A stretch of 34,214 nucleotides of DNA from Bacteroidales bacterium. GTDB taxonomy: Bacteria; Bacteroidota; Bacteroidia; Bacteroidales; FEN-979. Positions 24,737-33,981 of the stretch are shown here, piece after piece; positions within the stretch are counted from its first letter, which is position 1; each line of letters begins with the position of its first letter. The stretch lies in NCBI GenBank assembly GCA_023231065.1, contig JALNWE010000028.1, positions 1 through 34,214 on the forward strand, given 5' to 3'. Made by a program: the position numbers and the translations under genes. The notes under the pieces are model-generated. The model saw only the letters and a program-made list of their open reading frames with translations. It did not search any database and had not been told where the DNA came from.

Positions 24737-27322
24737 ATGAAAAATATTTGTCTGTTACTGTTGATCTTTCCATCCCTCGCTTTTTCACAAGTGAACGATG
24801 ATTTCAATGATGGTAATTTCACCAAAAATCCCGAGTGGGTTGGCGATACGCTCAACTTTGAAGTGAACGCATCCGATCAGCTTCATTTGCACACAACGGG
24901 CAGTGACACATCGGTCCTTTTTACCAGGAGTGAAACTGTTATTGAAACAGAGTGGGATTTCTGGTTAAAATTATCATTCAATACTTCAGCCAACAATTAT
25001 GCCCGGATTTATTTATCCATTGACACCCTGGATGTTTCTGTTGCAAACGGATATTTTTTCCAAGCCGGAGGCGCGGATGACAGCTTACGGATCATCCGGA
25101 AAGAGGGGAACCTAAACGAAATAATTTTTACCTGTACATCTTACCGTACTGTACATAATACCAATGCGTTAAGAATAAAAATAAAACGGGATATTCCCGG
25201 CAATTGGGAGGTTTTGATCGATACTACGGGTGGAGCCAACTACCGCACAGACGGTTTCTTTTTCGATAATGTATTCACCACATCACGTTGGTTTGGTGTA
25301 AGTTGCCGATATACCTCCAGTAATTCCACAAAATTTTACTTCGATGACTTTTATGTAGGCCCTGTTATACGGGATACAATTTCGCCTATTGTGAATTCTT
25401 TGGAGGTTTTGGGTGAAAATCATATTTGTGTTTCTTTCTCTGAAATCATCCCGGAAGAAAATGCAGAGAATACATTCAATTATCGGCTGACCGTGAACGG
25501 AAATTTTCCTGATTCGGTCGTTCAGGATCAGCAACAACCTTCAAAGATTGATTTATTTTTCAAGGAAGCTTTTCCGGAAGGCAAATCCGATACACTTGCT
25601 GTGCATGGAATCGTTGATTTAGCAGGGAATTCGTTGAAAGATACCCTTATTCCGATCTCCTTTTATCAATACCACCCTTACGATGTTGTCATCCACGAAA
25701 TTCTTGCAGATCCTGAACCTTCTGTCGCCTTACCAGAAGGAGAATTTGTTGAATTATTCAACCGGACCCCTTATCCTATCAATTTAAAAGGGTGGATTTT
25801 CAAATTCGGAAATTTCTTTAAAATTTTCCCGTTTGTTGTGATTCAACCAAAGGGTTATTTATTGATTGTCAGGGATCCTGCCTATTTTAAATACGGAAAC
25901 GCAATTGTCTTGTTCACTTCCTCAACCTCGCTGGCAAATGAAGGATCAAGCCTGGTCCTGAAAGACAGCAAACAGCGGATTATACATTCGGTAAACTATG
26001 AATTAGCATGGTTTCGTGGCTCTTTCAAAGCCGAAGGAGGATGGTCACTTGAAATGATCGATCCTTCAAATCCATGCGGATGCATTGAAAACTGGAACGC
26101 ATCACAGCATTGTTCAGGTGGTACGCCTGGTGAAGTGAATTCAATTCAGCGATCCAATCCTGACCTTGTCAATCCTTATCTGGTAAGGGGGGCGTTTACC
26201 GATCCGGATCAGATCAATGTATGTTTTTCTGAATCAATTGACAGCACGACAATCAGAGAAGCGGATAGTTGGGAAGTCCTGCCGGGGTTTATACAGCCGG
26301 ACTCTGTATTTTTACCCGGAACTGATTACCGGTCAGTAGGCTTGCATTTTTCTTCTGAATTTGAACCACAAACAATATATCAGCTGAAATTAAAGAGTCC
26401 CGTTTATGATTGTGCCGGAAACGGATCGGATACCGGTCGTTTTGTGAGGATTGCCATTCCTGCTTCCCCGGCCAGTCATGATGTTGTCATCAATGAGATT
26501 CTGTCAGATCCGGTACCGGGAAGTTCCCGTTTTGTTGAACTTTACAATCGTTCCGATAAAGTACTGGATTTATTGTCCTTGGTTATTTCACGACAAGACA
26601 CGATAATGGGTTTTCTTCCGGGGTCGGTTCAGGTCTGTGATCAAAGTTATTTGCTTTTTCCTGGCGACCATATTGCCCTGACCCCTTCACCCCAGGATAT
26701 TTTGGAAAAATACCGCACTCCATGTCCCGATGCGGTGATCATGACAAAAGATTTTCCGGCGTTTGACGAGGATTCAGGGATTATCATTTTGGCCCGAAAA
26801 GATAATTTCGTTGTTATTGATAAGGTTCATTATCAGCCCAGTATGCATTATCCATTATTGGCGACCAGGGAAGGAGTATCGTTGGAACGGGTCAATCCTG
26901 ATCGTCCCTCTTTTGATGAAACCAACTGGCACTCTGCTGCAGAAACCGCTGGTTTTGCAACGCCGGGATATCTTAATTCTCACGGGATAGGATCAAATCA
27001 GTCGGAGGGGGAGTTTTCAGTGACTCCTGGGCTTTTTTCTCCTGACAATGACGGACGGGATGATTTGGTAAATATTGGATTCGAAAATATAAATCCTGAT
27101 GTCGCGCTTACGCTGTCTGTTTATGATTCCCATGGAAGATTAATCCGGCTGCTTGCCAATAATATTCTGTTATCATCCCAGGAGAATTTTTCATGGGATG
27201 GGATGACCAGTAATCAGGACAAAGCGCCGATGGGGCCTTACATAATTTTTGCCGAAATGACGAATCCTGACGGGAAAATTGCCCGAAAAAAAACAGTTGT
27301 TTTTCTTTGCGGGAAACCTTAG
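24737..27322 (+). CDS. Secreted lamin-tail-domain protein with FlgD/T9SS-type C-terminal domain
   Basis: This 861-residue exported protein has a signal peptide (residues 1-17, cleaved before Q18). A concanavalin-like beta-sandwich (about 20-210) is followed by a bacterial Ig-like segment beginning 'DTISPIVNSLEVLGENHICVSFSE'. The first lamin-tail domain starts near 317 ('VVIHEILADPEPS...GEFVELFNRTPYPINLKGWIFK'). A second Ig-like segment (about 480-570) and a second lamin-tail domain ('VVINEILSDPVPGSSRFVELYNRSD', from about 582) follow. The C-terminal 100 residues begin 'GLFSPDNDGRDD' and end 'KKTVVFLCGKP', resembling FlgD-like/type B C-terminal domains that direct type IX secretion. Surface location is inferred; the role is unknown. 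The stop codon overlaps that of comF on the opposite strand. Confidence 0.85.
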   Translation: MKNICLLLLIFPSLAFSQVNDDFNDGNFTKNPEWVGDTLNFEVNASDQLHLHTTGSDTSVLFTRSETVIETEWDFWLKLSFNTSANNYARIYLSIDTLDVSVANGYFFQAGGADDSLRIIRKEGNLNEIIFTCTSYRTVHNTNALRIKIKRDIPGNWEVLIDTTGGANYRTDGFFFDNVFTTSRWFGVSCRYTSSNSTKFYFDDFYVGPVIRDTISPIVNSLEVLGENHICVSFSEIIPEENAENTFNYRLTVNGNFPDSVVQDQQQPSKIDLFFKEAFPEGKSDTLAVHGIVDLAGNSLKDTLIPISFYQYHPYDVVIHEILADPEPSVALPEGEFVELFNRTPYPINLKGWIFKFGNFFKIFPFVVIQPKGYLLIVRDPAYFKYGNAIVLFTSSTSLANEGSSLVLKDSKQRIIHSVNYELAWFRGSFKAEGGWSLEMIDPSNPCGCIENWNASQHCSGGTPGEVNSIQRSNPDLVNPYLVRGAFTDPDQINVCFSESIDSTTIREADSWEVLPGFIQPDSVFLPGTDYRSVGLHFSSEFEPQTIYQLKLKSPVYDCAGNGSDTGRFVRIAIPASPASHDVVINEILSDPVPGSSRFVELYNRSDKVLDLLSLVISRQDTIMGFLPGSVQVCDQSYLLFPGDHIALTPSPQDILEKYRTPCPDAVIMTKDFPAFDEDSGIIILARKDNFVVIDKVHYQPSMHYPLLATREGVSLERVNPDRPSFDETNWHSAAETAGFATPGYLNSHGIGSNQSEGEFSVTPGLFSPDNDGRDDLVNIGFENINPDVALTLSVYDSHGRLIRLLANNILLSSQENFSWDGMTSNQDKAPMGPYIIFAEMTNPDGKIARKKTVVFLCGKP

Positions 27323-28008
27323 CGCATGGCAATTGCAATGCAGGTGACACTGATCTTACAACCGGCAGCCTGGTGTAAAGTCCGGATACAGGATTCCAGT
27401 GTTGCTCCGGTGGTGATAACATCATCCGCGAGAAGTACATGTTTCCCTCGCAGGAAATCAGGATCGGACACATCGAAAATATCACAGACATTGTTGTATC
27501 GCGCAAAACGAGATTTTTTAGTTTGTGTGGCATTTGCTTTTTTACGTACGAGGATATGATTTTTCACTGGAATATGCATTGATTCCGACAACCCGATAGC
27601 AAATTGTTCACTTTGATTATATCCCCTCTGTTTTTCTTTTTTCTTGTGTAATGGTACCGGGATAATAGCATCAATAGCCTGAAACCATGAAGAGCAGGTT
27701 AGCAAACGTCCATATTCAACGCCCAGATAAATTCCGACATCCTGTCGTCCTTTATATTTCAGTTGATGAATCAGTTGCTGAACTTTATTTCCCTTATTAA
27801 AAAACAGAAAAGCCGTTGCATTTTCCACAGGAGTACGACCCCAGAACAACCGGGATACAGGATTATCCTGATCGAGATGGAAATTTGTTCTTGGGAGATG
27901 ATAATCACAAAGACGGCAAATGATCTTTTCGGACTTCCAAAGGCTGTTCCCACAACAGACACAAATTTCCGGAAAGATCAGGGAAATAAAATCTTCCAGT
28001 AAGTTCAT
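27319..28008 (-). CDS. comF: ComF family phosphoribosyltransferase-like protein
   Basis: This is a ComF/GntX family protein of 229 residues. A four-cysteine zinc-finger-like motif near the N-terminus ('CVCCG', 16-20, and 'CRLC', 31-34) is followed by a phosphoribosyltransferase domain. Landmarks are 'AIIPVPLHKKKEKQRGYNQSEQFA' and the PRPP-binding loop 'VLLADDVITTGATLESC' (about 191-207) with the paired aspartates. In Bacillus and Haemophilus, ComF homologues are needed for DNA uptake; in most bacteria the biochemical role is unsettled. The final codons abut the lamin-tail gene, with two stop codons overlapping on opposite strands. Its 5' end is divergent from the ABC ATPase gene across 119 bases. 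Confidence 0.92.
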   Translation of the reverse strand: MNLLEDFISLIFPEICVCCGNSLWKSEKIICRLCDYHLPRTNFHLDQDNPVSRLFWGRTPVENATAFLFFNKGNKVQQLIHQLKYKGRQDVGIYLGVEYGRLLTCSSWFQAIDAIIPVPLHKKKEKQRGYNQSEQFAIGLSESMHIPVKNHILVRKKANATQTKKSRFARYNNVCDIFDVSDPDFLRGKHVLLADDVITTGATLESCIRTLHQAAGCKISVTCIAIAMR

Positions 28009-28098
28009 GGTTTTCTTGCTTAATCGGATGAGTGTAAAAAAAGTAATACACCAAAGAGATATTTTTCATCCGGCATGGATATATTCAGAAAAATCCAG

Positions 28099-28106
28099 TA
28101 GGTTTG
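28099..28106 (+). promoter_or_regulatory. Candidate -7 promoter box for the ABC ATPase-rnr pair
   Basis: TAGGTTTG is an exact TAnnTTTG match ending 21 bases before the ATG at 28128. No TTTG is found at the usual -33 spacing. Confidence 0.45.
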
Positions 28107-28127
28107 GGTAAAATTTGAGTCCCGATA

Positions 28128-29861
28128 ATGAACAATATTCCTTTGCTTAAAGTAAACGAATTATCCGTTGAATTTTCTTCGGGCCGGGACAAAGTTACTG
28201 CGGTTGACCAGGTTTCATTTTCTTTGAATAAATCCGAAACGTTGGCAATGGTCGGTGAATCTGGTTCCGGAAAAACCATTACTGCCTTAACCGTAATGCG
28301 ATTAGTCCCATGTCCTCCCGGAAAAATTCCTGGAGGCGCTGTTTTATTCCGGAATGATGATGGACAGGAAGTGGATTTACTGAAGATCCGGGAAAAAGAG
28401 ATGGAAAAAATACGGGGAAAAGAGATCTCCATGATTTTCCAGGAGCCCATGACGTCACTGAATCCGGTATTTACTTGCGGGGATCAGGTAATGGAAAGCT
28501 TACGGGTACACCTGGGCTTCAACAAAAGGACTGCCAGGGAAAAAGCGCTTGAATTATTTAACGAGGTTTTATTACCTCGTCCGGTTGAAATATTGGGAGC
28601 ATATCCCCATCAACTTTCAGGGGGTCAAAAGCAAAGGGTCATGATCGCCATGGCCATTGCCTGTAACCCGAAGCTTTTGATCGCCGATGAGCCCACGACA
28701 GCCCTTGATGTAACTGTTCAGAAGACAATTCTTGAGCTGATGAAAAAACTGCAGGCCCATCGCCAGATGAGCATTTTATTTATAACGCATGATCTGGGAC
28801 TGGTATCAGGTTTTGCTGACCGGGTATTGGTCATGACCAAAGGGCAAATTGTCGAAGCGGGAACGGTGGATGAAATTTTCAACCATCCGCAGCATAATTA
28901 TACCCGTGGTTTATTGGCCTGCCGGCCACCGCTTGATAAACGTTTAACCCGGCTGCCTACCCTTGAAAATTTCATCTATAAAACACCGGAAAAGGATGAA
29001 ACAATCATCACGCCTGCTCAAAGGGAAGAAGCGCACCAAAAACTTTATAGTCATTCTCCAATTCTTGTGTTTAAAGGTATTTCAAAAGTCTTCGTAACAA
29101 GGGGCGGTTTGTTTTCAAGAAAAAACGAACCTATCGTAGCGTTAAATGATATAAAATTCGATGTATTTTCTGGTGAAACTTTGGGCATTGTCGGAGAATC
29201 AGGGAGTGGAAAAACCACTTTAGCCCGGGTTGCCCTGGAACTGATACCGGCCGATGAAGGCAAAATAATATACCGGGGAATTGACATTACCCGGTTGACC
29301 GCTTCCAAAATGAAAAAGCTCCGGAAAGAGTTACAGATCATTTTTCAGGATCCTTATTCATCATTAAATCCGAGAATATCTGTTGGAAATGCCATTCAGG
29401 AACCCATGTTGATTCATAAAATACAAAGGAATAACACGTTGAGGAAAGAGAAGGTGATGGAGCTTCTAATCAAGGTTGGCTTGAAGCCAGAACATTATAA
29501 CAGGTATCCCCACGAATTCTCAGGAGGCCAGCGCCAGCGCATCTGTATTGCGCGTGCGCTGGCGGTTGAACCAGCATTAATCATCTGTGATGAATCTGTT
29601 TCGGCCCTGGATGTATCAATTCAGGCTCAGGTATTGAATTTATTAAATGATTTAAAAAAGGATTTCGGGTTCACCTATATATTCATTTCCCATGATCTTT
29701 CGGTTGTAAAATATATGTCGGACCGGTTGATTGTGATGAAAAACGGTAAAATAGTTGAAATTGGGGAAGCAGATTCGGTTTATGCCAATCCCAGGTCAGA
29801 ATACACGCGGGAATTACTGAATGCCATTCCTTCGCCCGGAATGACACGGAAATACATATAA
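28128..29861 (+). CDS. Fused dipeptide/oligopeptide-type ABC transporter ATPase (DppD-DppF-like)
   Basis: Two complete nucleotide-binding domains are fused in 577 residues. NBD1 has Walker A 'GESGSGKT' (43-50), signature 'LSGGQKQR' (about 164) and Walker B 'LLIADEPT'. NBD2 has Walker A 'GESGSGKT' (about 355), signature 'FSGGQRQR' (about 464) and Walker B 'LIICDES'. The short C-terminal extensions after each domain ('YTRGLLACRPPLDKRL' and 'YTRELLNAIP') are typical of the peptide/nickel importer ATPases DppD/OppD and DppF/OppF, and of YejF-like fusions. It would power import of peptides, but no permease or binding-protein gene is next to it. rnr begins 10 bases downstream, probably on the same transcript. 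Confidence 0.93.
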   Translation: MNNIPLLKVNELSVEFSSGRDKVTAVDQVSFSLNKSETLAMVGESGSGKTITALTVMRLVPCPPGKIPGGAVLFRNDDGQEVDLLKIREKEMEKIRGKEISMIFQEPMTSLNPVFTCGDQVMESLRVHLGFNKRTAREKALELFNEVLLPRPVEILGAYPHQLSGGQKQRVMIAMAIACNPKLLIADEPTTALDVTVQKTILELMKKLQAHRQMSILFITHDLGLVSGFADRVLVMTKGQIVEAGTVDEIFNHPQHNYTRGLLACRPPLDKRLTRLPTLENFIYKTPEKDETIITPAQREEAHQKLYSHSPILVFKGISKVFVTRGGLFSRKNEPIVALNDIKFDVFSGETLGIVGESGSGKTTLARVALELIPADEGKIIYRGIDITRLTASKMKKLRKELQIIFQDPYSSLNPRISVGNAIQEPMLIHKIQRNNTLRKEKVMELLIKVGLKPEHYNRYPHEFSGGQRQRICIARALAVEPALIICDESVSALDVSIQAQVLNLLNDLKKDFGFTYIFISHDLSVVKYMSDRLIVMKNGKIVEIGEADSVYANPRSEYTRELLNAIPSPGMTRKYI

Positions 29862-29871
29862 ACTTACAAAA

Positions 29872-32031
29872 ATGGAAAAAAGAAGAATAAAACCGGATAA
29901 GAAACAGAAGAACACTTTTGTTCAGATGGTATTGGATGTTTTCCAAAGAGATCCGGCCAGTAGTTTTAACTACAAGCAGGTAGCCTCCCGCCTCGGTATT
30001 GAAGACAGGGCTACAAAAGATCTGATCAGGCTGAACATTGAACAATTGTTCACCAGCAAGGCCCTGGTACAAAGTAAACGGGGCAGGTACAGGATCAATC
30101 AGGAAGGGATTATTACCAATAAAACAATCAAAACTTCCCTTGTTGGCAAAGTTGACATGAAGCAAACCGGGAAAGCTTATGTTATACCAGAAGACAAAAC
30201 GGAAGATGTTTTTATTGCAGCTACCAATACAAACCATGCCCTTCACGGGGACACGGTAAAGATATTTCTTTTTCCAACCCGGAAAGGGCACAAAAGGGAA
30301 GGGGAAATAACGGAAATTTTGCAACGGAATAAACGGCAGTTTGTCGGGATTATTGAAACCACAAAAAATTTTGCTTTTCTTACCCCCGACAGTACCAATA
30401 TGCCCGTAGATCTGTTCATTCCCGTTTCAAAATTAAACGGAGCAAAAAAAGGGCAAAAAGTTGTTGCTGTTATTACGGAATGGCCTACCCAGTCAGCCAA
30501 TCCATTTGGCGAGGTGATTCAGGTTTTAGGTAAACCGGGAGAAGATAAAGTGGAAATGCAATCAATTTTAGCTGAAATTGATTTTCCATTGCAATTCTCT
30601 CCGGGTTCTGAAAAAGAAGCAGGTTCATTGTCCGAAATAATCCCAGAAAAAGAGATTAAAAAACGTCGCGATTTTCGTCAAATTTTTACGATTACTATCG
30701 ATCCTGAAGATGCTAAAGATTTTGACGATGCAATTTCTTTGAATTTACTGCCGAACGGGCGCTGGGAAGTTGGCGTTCATATAGCGGATGTTTCTTTTTA
30801 TGTAAAGCCGGATTCTGCTATCGATCGCGAGGCCTATGAACGTGGAACTTCAGTATATATGGTGGGGCAAACGATACCCATGCTTCCTGAGCGGCTTTCG
30901 AATGATTTATGTTCTTTAAAACAAGGGGTTGACCGGTTGTGCTTTTCTGCTGTCTTTGAAATGGATGAAAACGCCCAGGTATTCAACTCATGGTACGGAA
31001 AAACCATCATCAATTCAAACCGGCGGTTTTCCTATGAAGAAGTGCAGGCAATCATTGAATCCGGAGCCGGTGAATTCACAAAAGAGATCACCGTGTTTAA
31101 TAAGTTGGCAGGCAAATTGCGTGAAAAGCGTTATCAAAAAGGATCCTTTAATTTTGAAACACAAGAGGTCCGGTTCAAACTTGATGAAAAGGGGAAACCG
31201 CTGGACATCTATATCCGGGAAATGAAAGATGCCAATAAACTAATTGAAGATTTTATGTTATTGGCTAACCGTATGGTTGCTGAACACATTGGAAAGAAAA
31301 ATGGAAATCAACCGGTTAAGACATTTGTTTACCGGGTCCATGACACCCCGAATGAAGAAAAACTCGAGACCTTCATCCAGTTCGTTGGAAAACTGGGGTA
31401 TAAAATGAAAATCAGTTCAAAAAGGTCCCTGGCTGAATCCTACAATAAATTGTTCCGTGATATCAAAGGAACAGGGACAGAGACCATGATTGAAACGATA
31501 GCGATACGGACAATGTCAAAGGCTTATTATTCAACGGACAACATTGGGCATTATGGGTTGGCTTTTCCGTTTTATACTCATTTTACTTCTCCCATCAGGC
31601 GTTATCCTGATCTGATGGTCCACCGGCTTCTTTTTAAATACATGAATCAAGAACCGGGGGTTCAGAAAGAGGAGTACGAGCCCATCTGTGAACATGCTTC
31701 CGAAATGGAACGGCGGGCGGTGGAAGCTGAACGGATGTCGGTCAAATACAAACAAGCAGAATATATGCTTGATAAAGTTGGAGAGGTTTTCGATGCCTTG
31801 ATTTCCGGGGTAAGCAAATGGGGAATTTTTGCGGAAATAACCGGGACCAAATGCGAAGGTATGATCCGGTTAAGGGATCTGGACGACGATTACTATTTCC
31901 TGGATGAGGAGAATTACCAGATCATCGGGCAGAAGCACGGACATTGTTTTAAATTAGGGGATAAGATAAAAATCCGTCTTAAGCGGATCGATCTGGCCCG
32001 TAAGCAAATGGATTATGAATGGATCTCCTGA
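29872..32031 (+). CDS. rnr: Ribonuclease R
   Basis: RNase R is a 3'-to-5' exoribonuclease that degrades structured RNA and takes part in rRNA and tmRNA quality control. The 719-residue protein has an N-terminal winged-helix (HTH_12) domain (about 12-75), cold-shock OB domains (about 85-240), the RNB catalytic domain (about 265-600) and a C-terminal S1 domain from about 637. The active site is visible in 'TIDPEDAKDFDDAISL' (about 276-291), which holds the metal-binding aspartates. The 'YAxFTSPIRRYPDLxVHR' motif is present as 'YTHFTSPIRRYPDLMVHR'. It lies 10 bases after the ABC ATPase gene. Its stop is two bases from the end of the convergent response-regulator gene, with no hairpin between. 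Confidence 0.96.
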   Translation: MEKRRIKPDKKQKNTFVQMVLDVFQRDPASSFNYKQVASRLGIEDRATKDLIRLNIEQLFTSKALVQSKRGRYRINQEGIITNKTIKTSLVGKVDMKQTGKAYVIPEDKTEDVFIAATNTNHALHGDTVKIFLFPTRKGHKREGEITEILQRNKRQFVGIIETTKNFAFLTPDSTNMPVDLFIPVSKLNGAKKGQKVVAVITEWPTQSANPFGEVIQVLGKPGEDKVEMQSILAEIDFPLQFSPGSEKEAGSLSEIIPEKEIKKRRDFRQIFTITIDPEDAKDFDDAISLNLLPNGRWEVGVHIADVSFYVKPDSAIDREAYERGTSVYMVGQTIPMLPERLSNDLCSLKQGVDRLCFSAVFEMDENAQVFNSWYGKTIINSNRRFSYEEVQAIIESGAGEFTKEITVFNKLAGKLREKRYQKGSFNFETQEVRFKLDEKGKPLDIYIREMKDANKLIEDFMLLANRMVAEHIGKKNGNQPVKTFVYRVHDTPNEEKLETFIQFVGKLGYKMKISSKRSLAESYNKLFRDIKGTGTETMIETIAIRTMSKAYYSTDNIGHYGLAFPFYTHFTSPIRRYPDLMVHRLLFKYMNQEPGVQKEEYEPICEHASEMERRAVEAERMSVKYKQAEYMLDKVGEVFDALISGVSKWGIFAEITGTKCEGMIRLRDLDDDYYFLDEENYQIIGQKHGHCFKLGDKIKIRLKRIDLARKQMDYEWIS

Positions 32032-32033
32032 TC

Positions 32034-32765
32034 TCAGGATATTTTCTTCCGTTCGATAAGATCAAAAAAAGCCTTATGGTAAGTTTCGCTTACCGGGATG
32101 TATTTATCTCCAATTTTAATCCGGTTCCTTTCGATGGATTCAATCTTATCAAGGGCAACAAAAAATGATTTATGAACGCGGCAAAACTGAGGTTCATGAA
32201 GGACTTCCTCCAGTTTTTTTGCATTCATCAGGGTCATGATCCTTCTTGTCTTTGTAACAATACGCCAGTAATCGCTCATACCTTCCACATAAAGGACTTC
32301 ATTGTTTTCGATCCTTTCCATGCGGGTTTCGGTTTTAACGAAGAAAAAAGTCGTTTCCTTGGGCTTATGTTTAATGTTTTCCGGATCATTGCCGGTACCC
32401 GATTCCAGCTGCATACGTTCACATACTTTGTTGACCCCTTTGATGAACCGTTCGAAGGAGATAGGTTTGAGCATATAGTCTATCACGTCCAGCTCAAATC
32501 CCTGAACAGCATAGTTCTCGTAGGCTGTTGTGAAAATCACATAGGGTCTGTTTTTTAACGCGTTCAGCAACTGGATGCCGGTGAGTTCTTCCATCTGGAT
32601 ATCCAGGAAGATCAGGTCAATTTTGTTGGACCGTATGTATTCAATGGATTCAACCGCGTTGACAAATGTTTTTGAAAGTTGGAGAAAAGCCACTTTTGAA
32701 CAATAATCTTTAATGATCTCCAATGCCAGGGGTTCATCATCAATAGCTATACAATTTATGTTCAT
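32034..32765 (-). CDS. LytTR-family response regulator
   Basis: This 243-residue DNA-binding response regulator has an N-terminal receiver domain with the acidic pair D9/D10, the phospho-acceptor D55 in 'IDLIFLDIQM' and the conserved Lys in 'YMLKPISFERF'. The C-terminal LytTR domain (about 145-243) includes 'FFFVKTETRMERIENNEVLYVEGMSDYWRI' and 'FCRVHKSFFVALDKIESI'. Such regulators typically bind direct repeats upstream of target genes. The start codon abuts the stop of the kinase gene upstream, so the pair is co-expressed. The target is unknown. Confidence 0.95.
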   Translation of the reverse strand: MNINCIAIDDEPLALEIIKDYCSKVAFLQLSKTFVNAVESIEYIRSNKIDLIFLDIQMEELTGIQLLNALKNRPYVIFTTAYENYAVQGFELDVIDYMLKPISFERFIKGVNKVCERMQLESGTGNDPENIKHKPKETTFFFVKTETRMERIENNEVLYVEGMSDYWRIVTKTRRIMTLMNAKKLEEVLHEPQFCRVHKSFFVALDKIESIERNRIKIGDKYIPVSETYHKAFFDLIERKKIS

Positions 32766-33791
32766 TTAATTCCAGAGTATTAATAAAACAGTGAATAATT
32801 CTTCCTTTTCGTTGATTTCAAGTTTATAATGGGCCGGATATAAAAGCTCGAGCCGGCGACGAATATTCTGAAGTCCGATTCCACCAATGTTGTCTTTGTT
32901 GATTGGTTGAGTTTTCCGGATATAATTAATAACCTCAAACTGAATCCATTGTTTGTCGATGAACAAATTGATTTTTATCCCGGGGATGGCACAGTTTTTA
33001 CATCCATGTTTAAAGGCGTTTTCAACAAAAGGGATCAGGAGCATTGGCGCAATGGTCCGGTTTTCATAAGATCCGGAAATCGTCAGATCCACAAAATCCT
33101 TTTGGCGCAGCCGGATATTTTCCAGCGCAATAAAACTCTTTAAATAATCAATTTCTTTCTCAAGCGGAACGGTATCGGCTGCTGCATCATACAGCATATA
33201 GCGCATGATAGCCGACATTTTCATGACCGCTTCGGGGGCTTCTTCCGATTTGGTATAGACCAGGGAATAGATATTATTCAAGGTGTTGAATAAAAAGTGG
33301 GGTTTAATCTGCGATCTTAATAATGCCAGTTCGCTGGCTTTTGTCTGGATCATCAGCTCCGACTTTAATTTCTGGCTTTCATACCAACGGATCGCGAGTT
33401 GGACCAGAAGGGCATAAATTCCAAAAATGATGACCAGCCGCAATGAATTAAACCACCATGACCGCGTGATCTCTAAGGTTTTTATGTCAGTTACATGGCT
33501 GATCCCGATATATTTCCAAAAAAGATATTCCAATCCCACACGGGTAGGTACCAATAGTAAGAACACCCCTATCAGCAACAAGATCGGGAAAAGTTTTTTC
33601 TTTTTACTGAATATGGCCCCTATAGAAAAATAAATGGAATAAAAGGTAAGGAGGCTCGTAACCGGGTAGATGGTTATTTCTTCAAACGGGTCATATACTT
33701 TACCCGACATCATGATAATGCCCAGGAAGGTTTGGTTAAAAATATAAACCCAAAAGGCAAGATGAACCAATATTTTGTATTTCAGCTTCAT
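32766..33791 (-). CDS. LytS-like sensor histidine kinase (His_kinase/GHKL)
   Basis: This 341-residue membrane kinase has four membrane segments (about 8-28, 44-62, 67-90 and 116-136). The dimerisation/phosphoacceptor region is 'LRSQIKPHFLFNTLNNIYSL', with H165 as the likely phosphorylation site. The ATPase domain has the N-box 'PFVENAFKHG' (about 257-266) and the G-box 'IGGIGLQNIRRRLELLYP' (about 304-321). It lacks a distinct extracytoplasmic sensor domain, so signal sensing is probably by the membrane bundle. It lies directly upstream of its LytTR partner. A 190-base divergent region separates it from the next plus-strand gene. Confidence 0.95.
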   Translation of the reverse strand: MKLKYKILVHLAFWVYIFNQTFLGIIMMSGKVYDPFEEITIYPVTSLLTFYSIYFSIGAIFSKKKKLFPILLLIGVFLLLVPTRVGLEYLFWKYIGISHVTDIKTLEITRSWWFNSLRLVIIFGIYALLVQLAIRWYESQKLKSELMIQTKASELALLRSQIKPHFLFNTLNNIYSLVYTKSEEAPEAVMKMSAIMRYMLYDAAADTVPLEKEIDYLKSFIALENIRLRQKDFVDLTISGSYENRTIAPMLLIPFVENAFKHGCKNCAIPGIKINLFIDKQWIQFEVINYIRKTQPINKDNIGGIGLQNIRRRLELLYPAHYKLEINEKEELFTVLLILWN

Positions 33792-33914
33792 ATAATTGAA
33801 ATTACTGTACGAAAATAGTGATAAAACGGTCCTTTGTAAAGGGCTTTGTTAAAGTAATCGACGGAATCCCGGATTTATCAGGCGGTTTACCCAAAAAAAA
33901 CGGTAAAACTCAAG

Positions 33915-33945
33915 TTGTTTCTTTATGGTTTTTTCATTAATTTTG
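33915..33945 (+). promoter_or_regulatory. Promoter for the right-edge gene (-33 TTG and -7 TAATTTTG)
   Basis: TAATTTTG (33938-33945) is an exact -7 box, and a TTG at 33915-33917 lies 20 bases upstream at the canonical -33 spacing. Transcription would begin near 33951. That excludes the in-frame ATG at 33925 and supports the ATG at 33982 as the start of the downstream gene. Confidence 0.65.
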
Positions 33946-33981
33946 AAAATCATTCGAAACGGATACCAAACCTATCAGGTC

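Noticed and set aside
33925..33981. Upstream in-frame ATG at 33925 as the start of the right-edge gene
   Set aside because: The predicted transcript start near 33951 lies after it, and the added residues would spoil a normal signal peptide.
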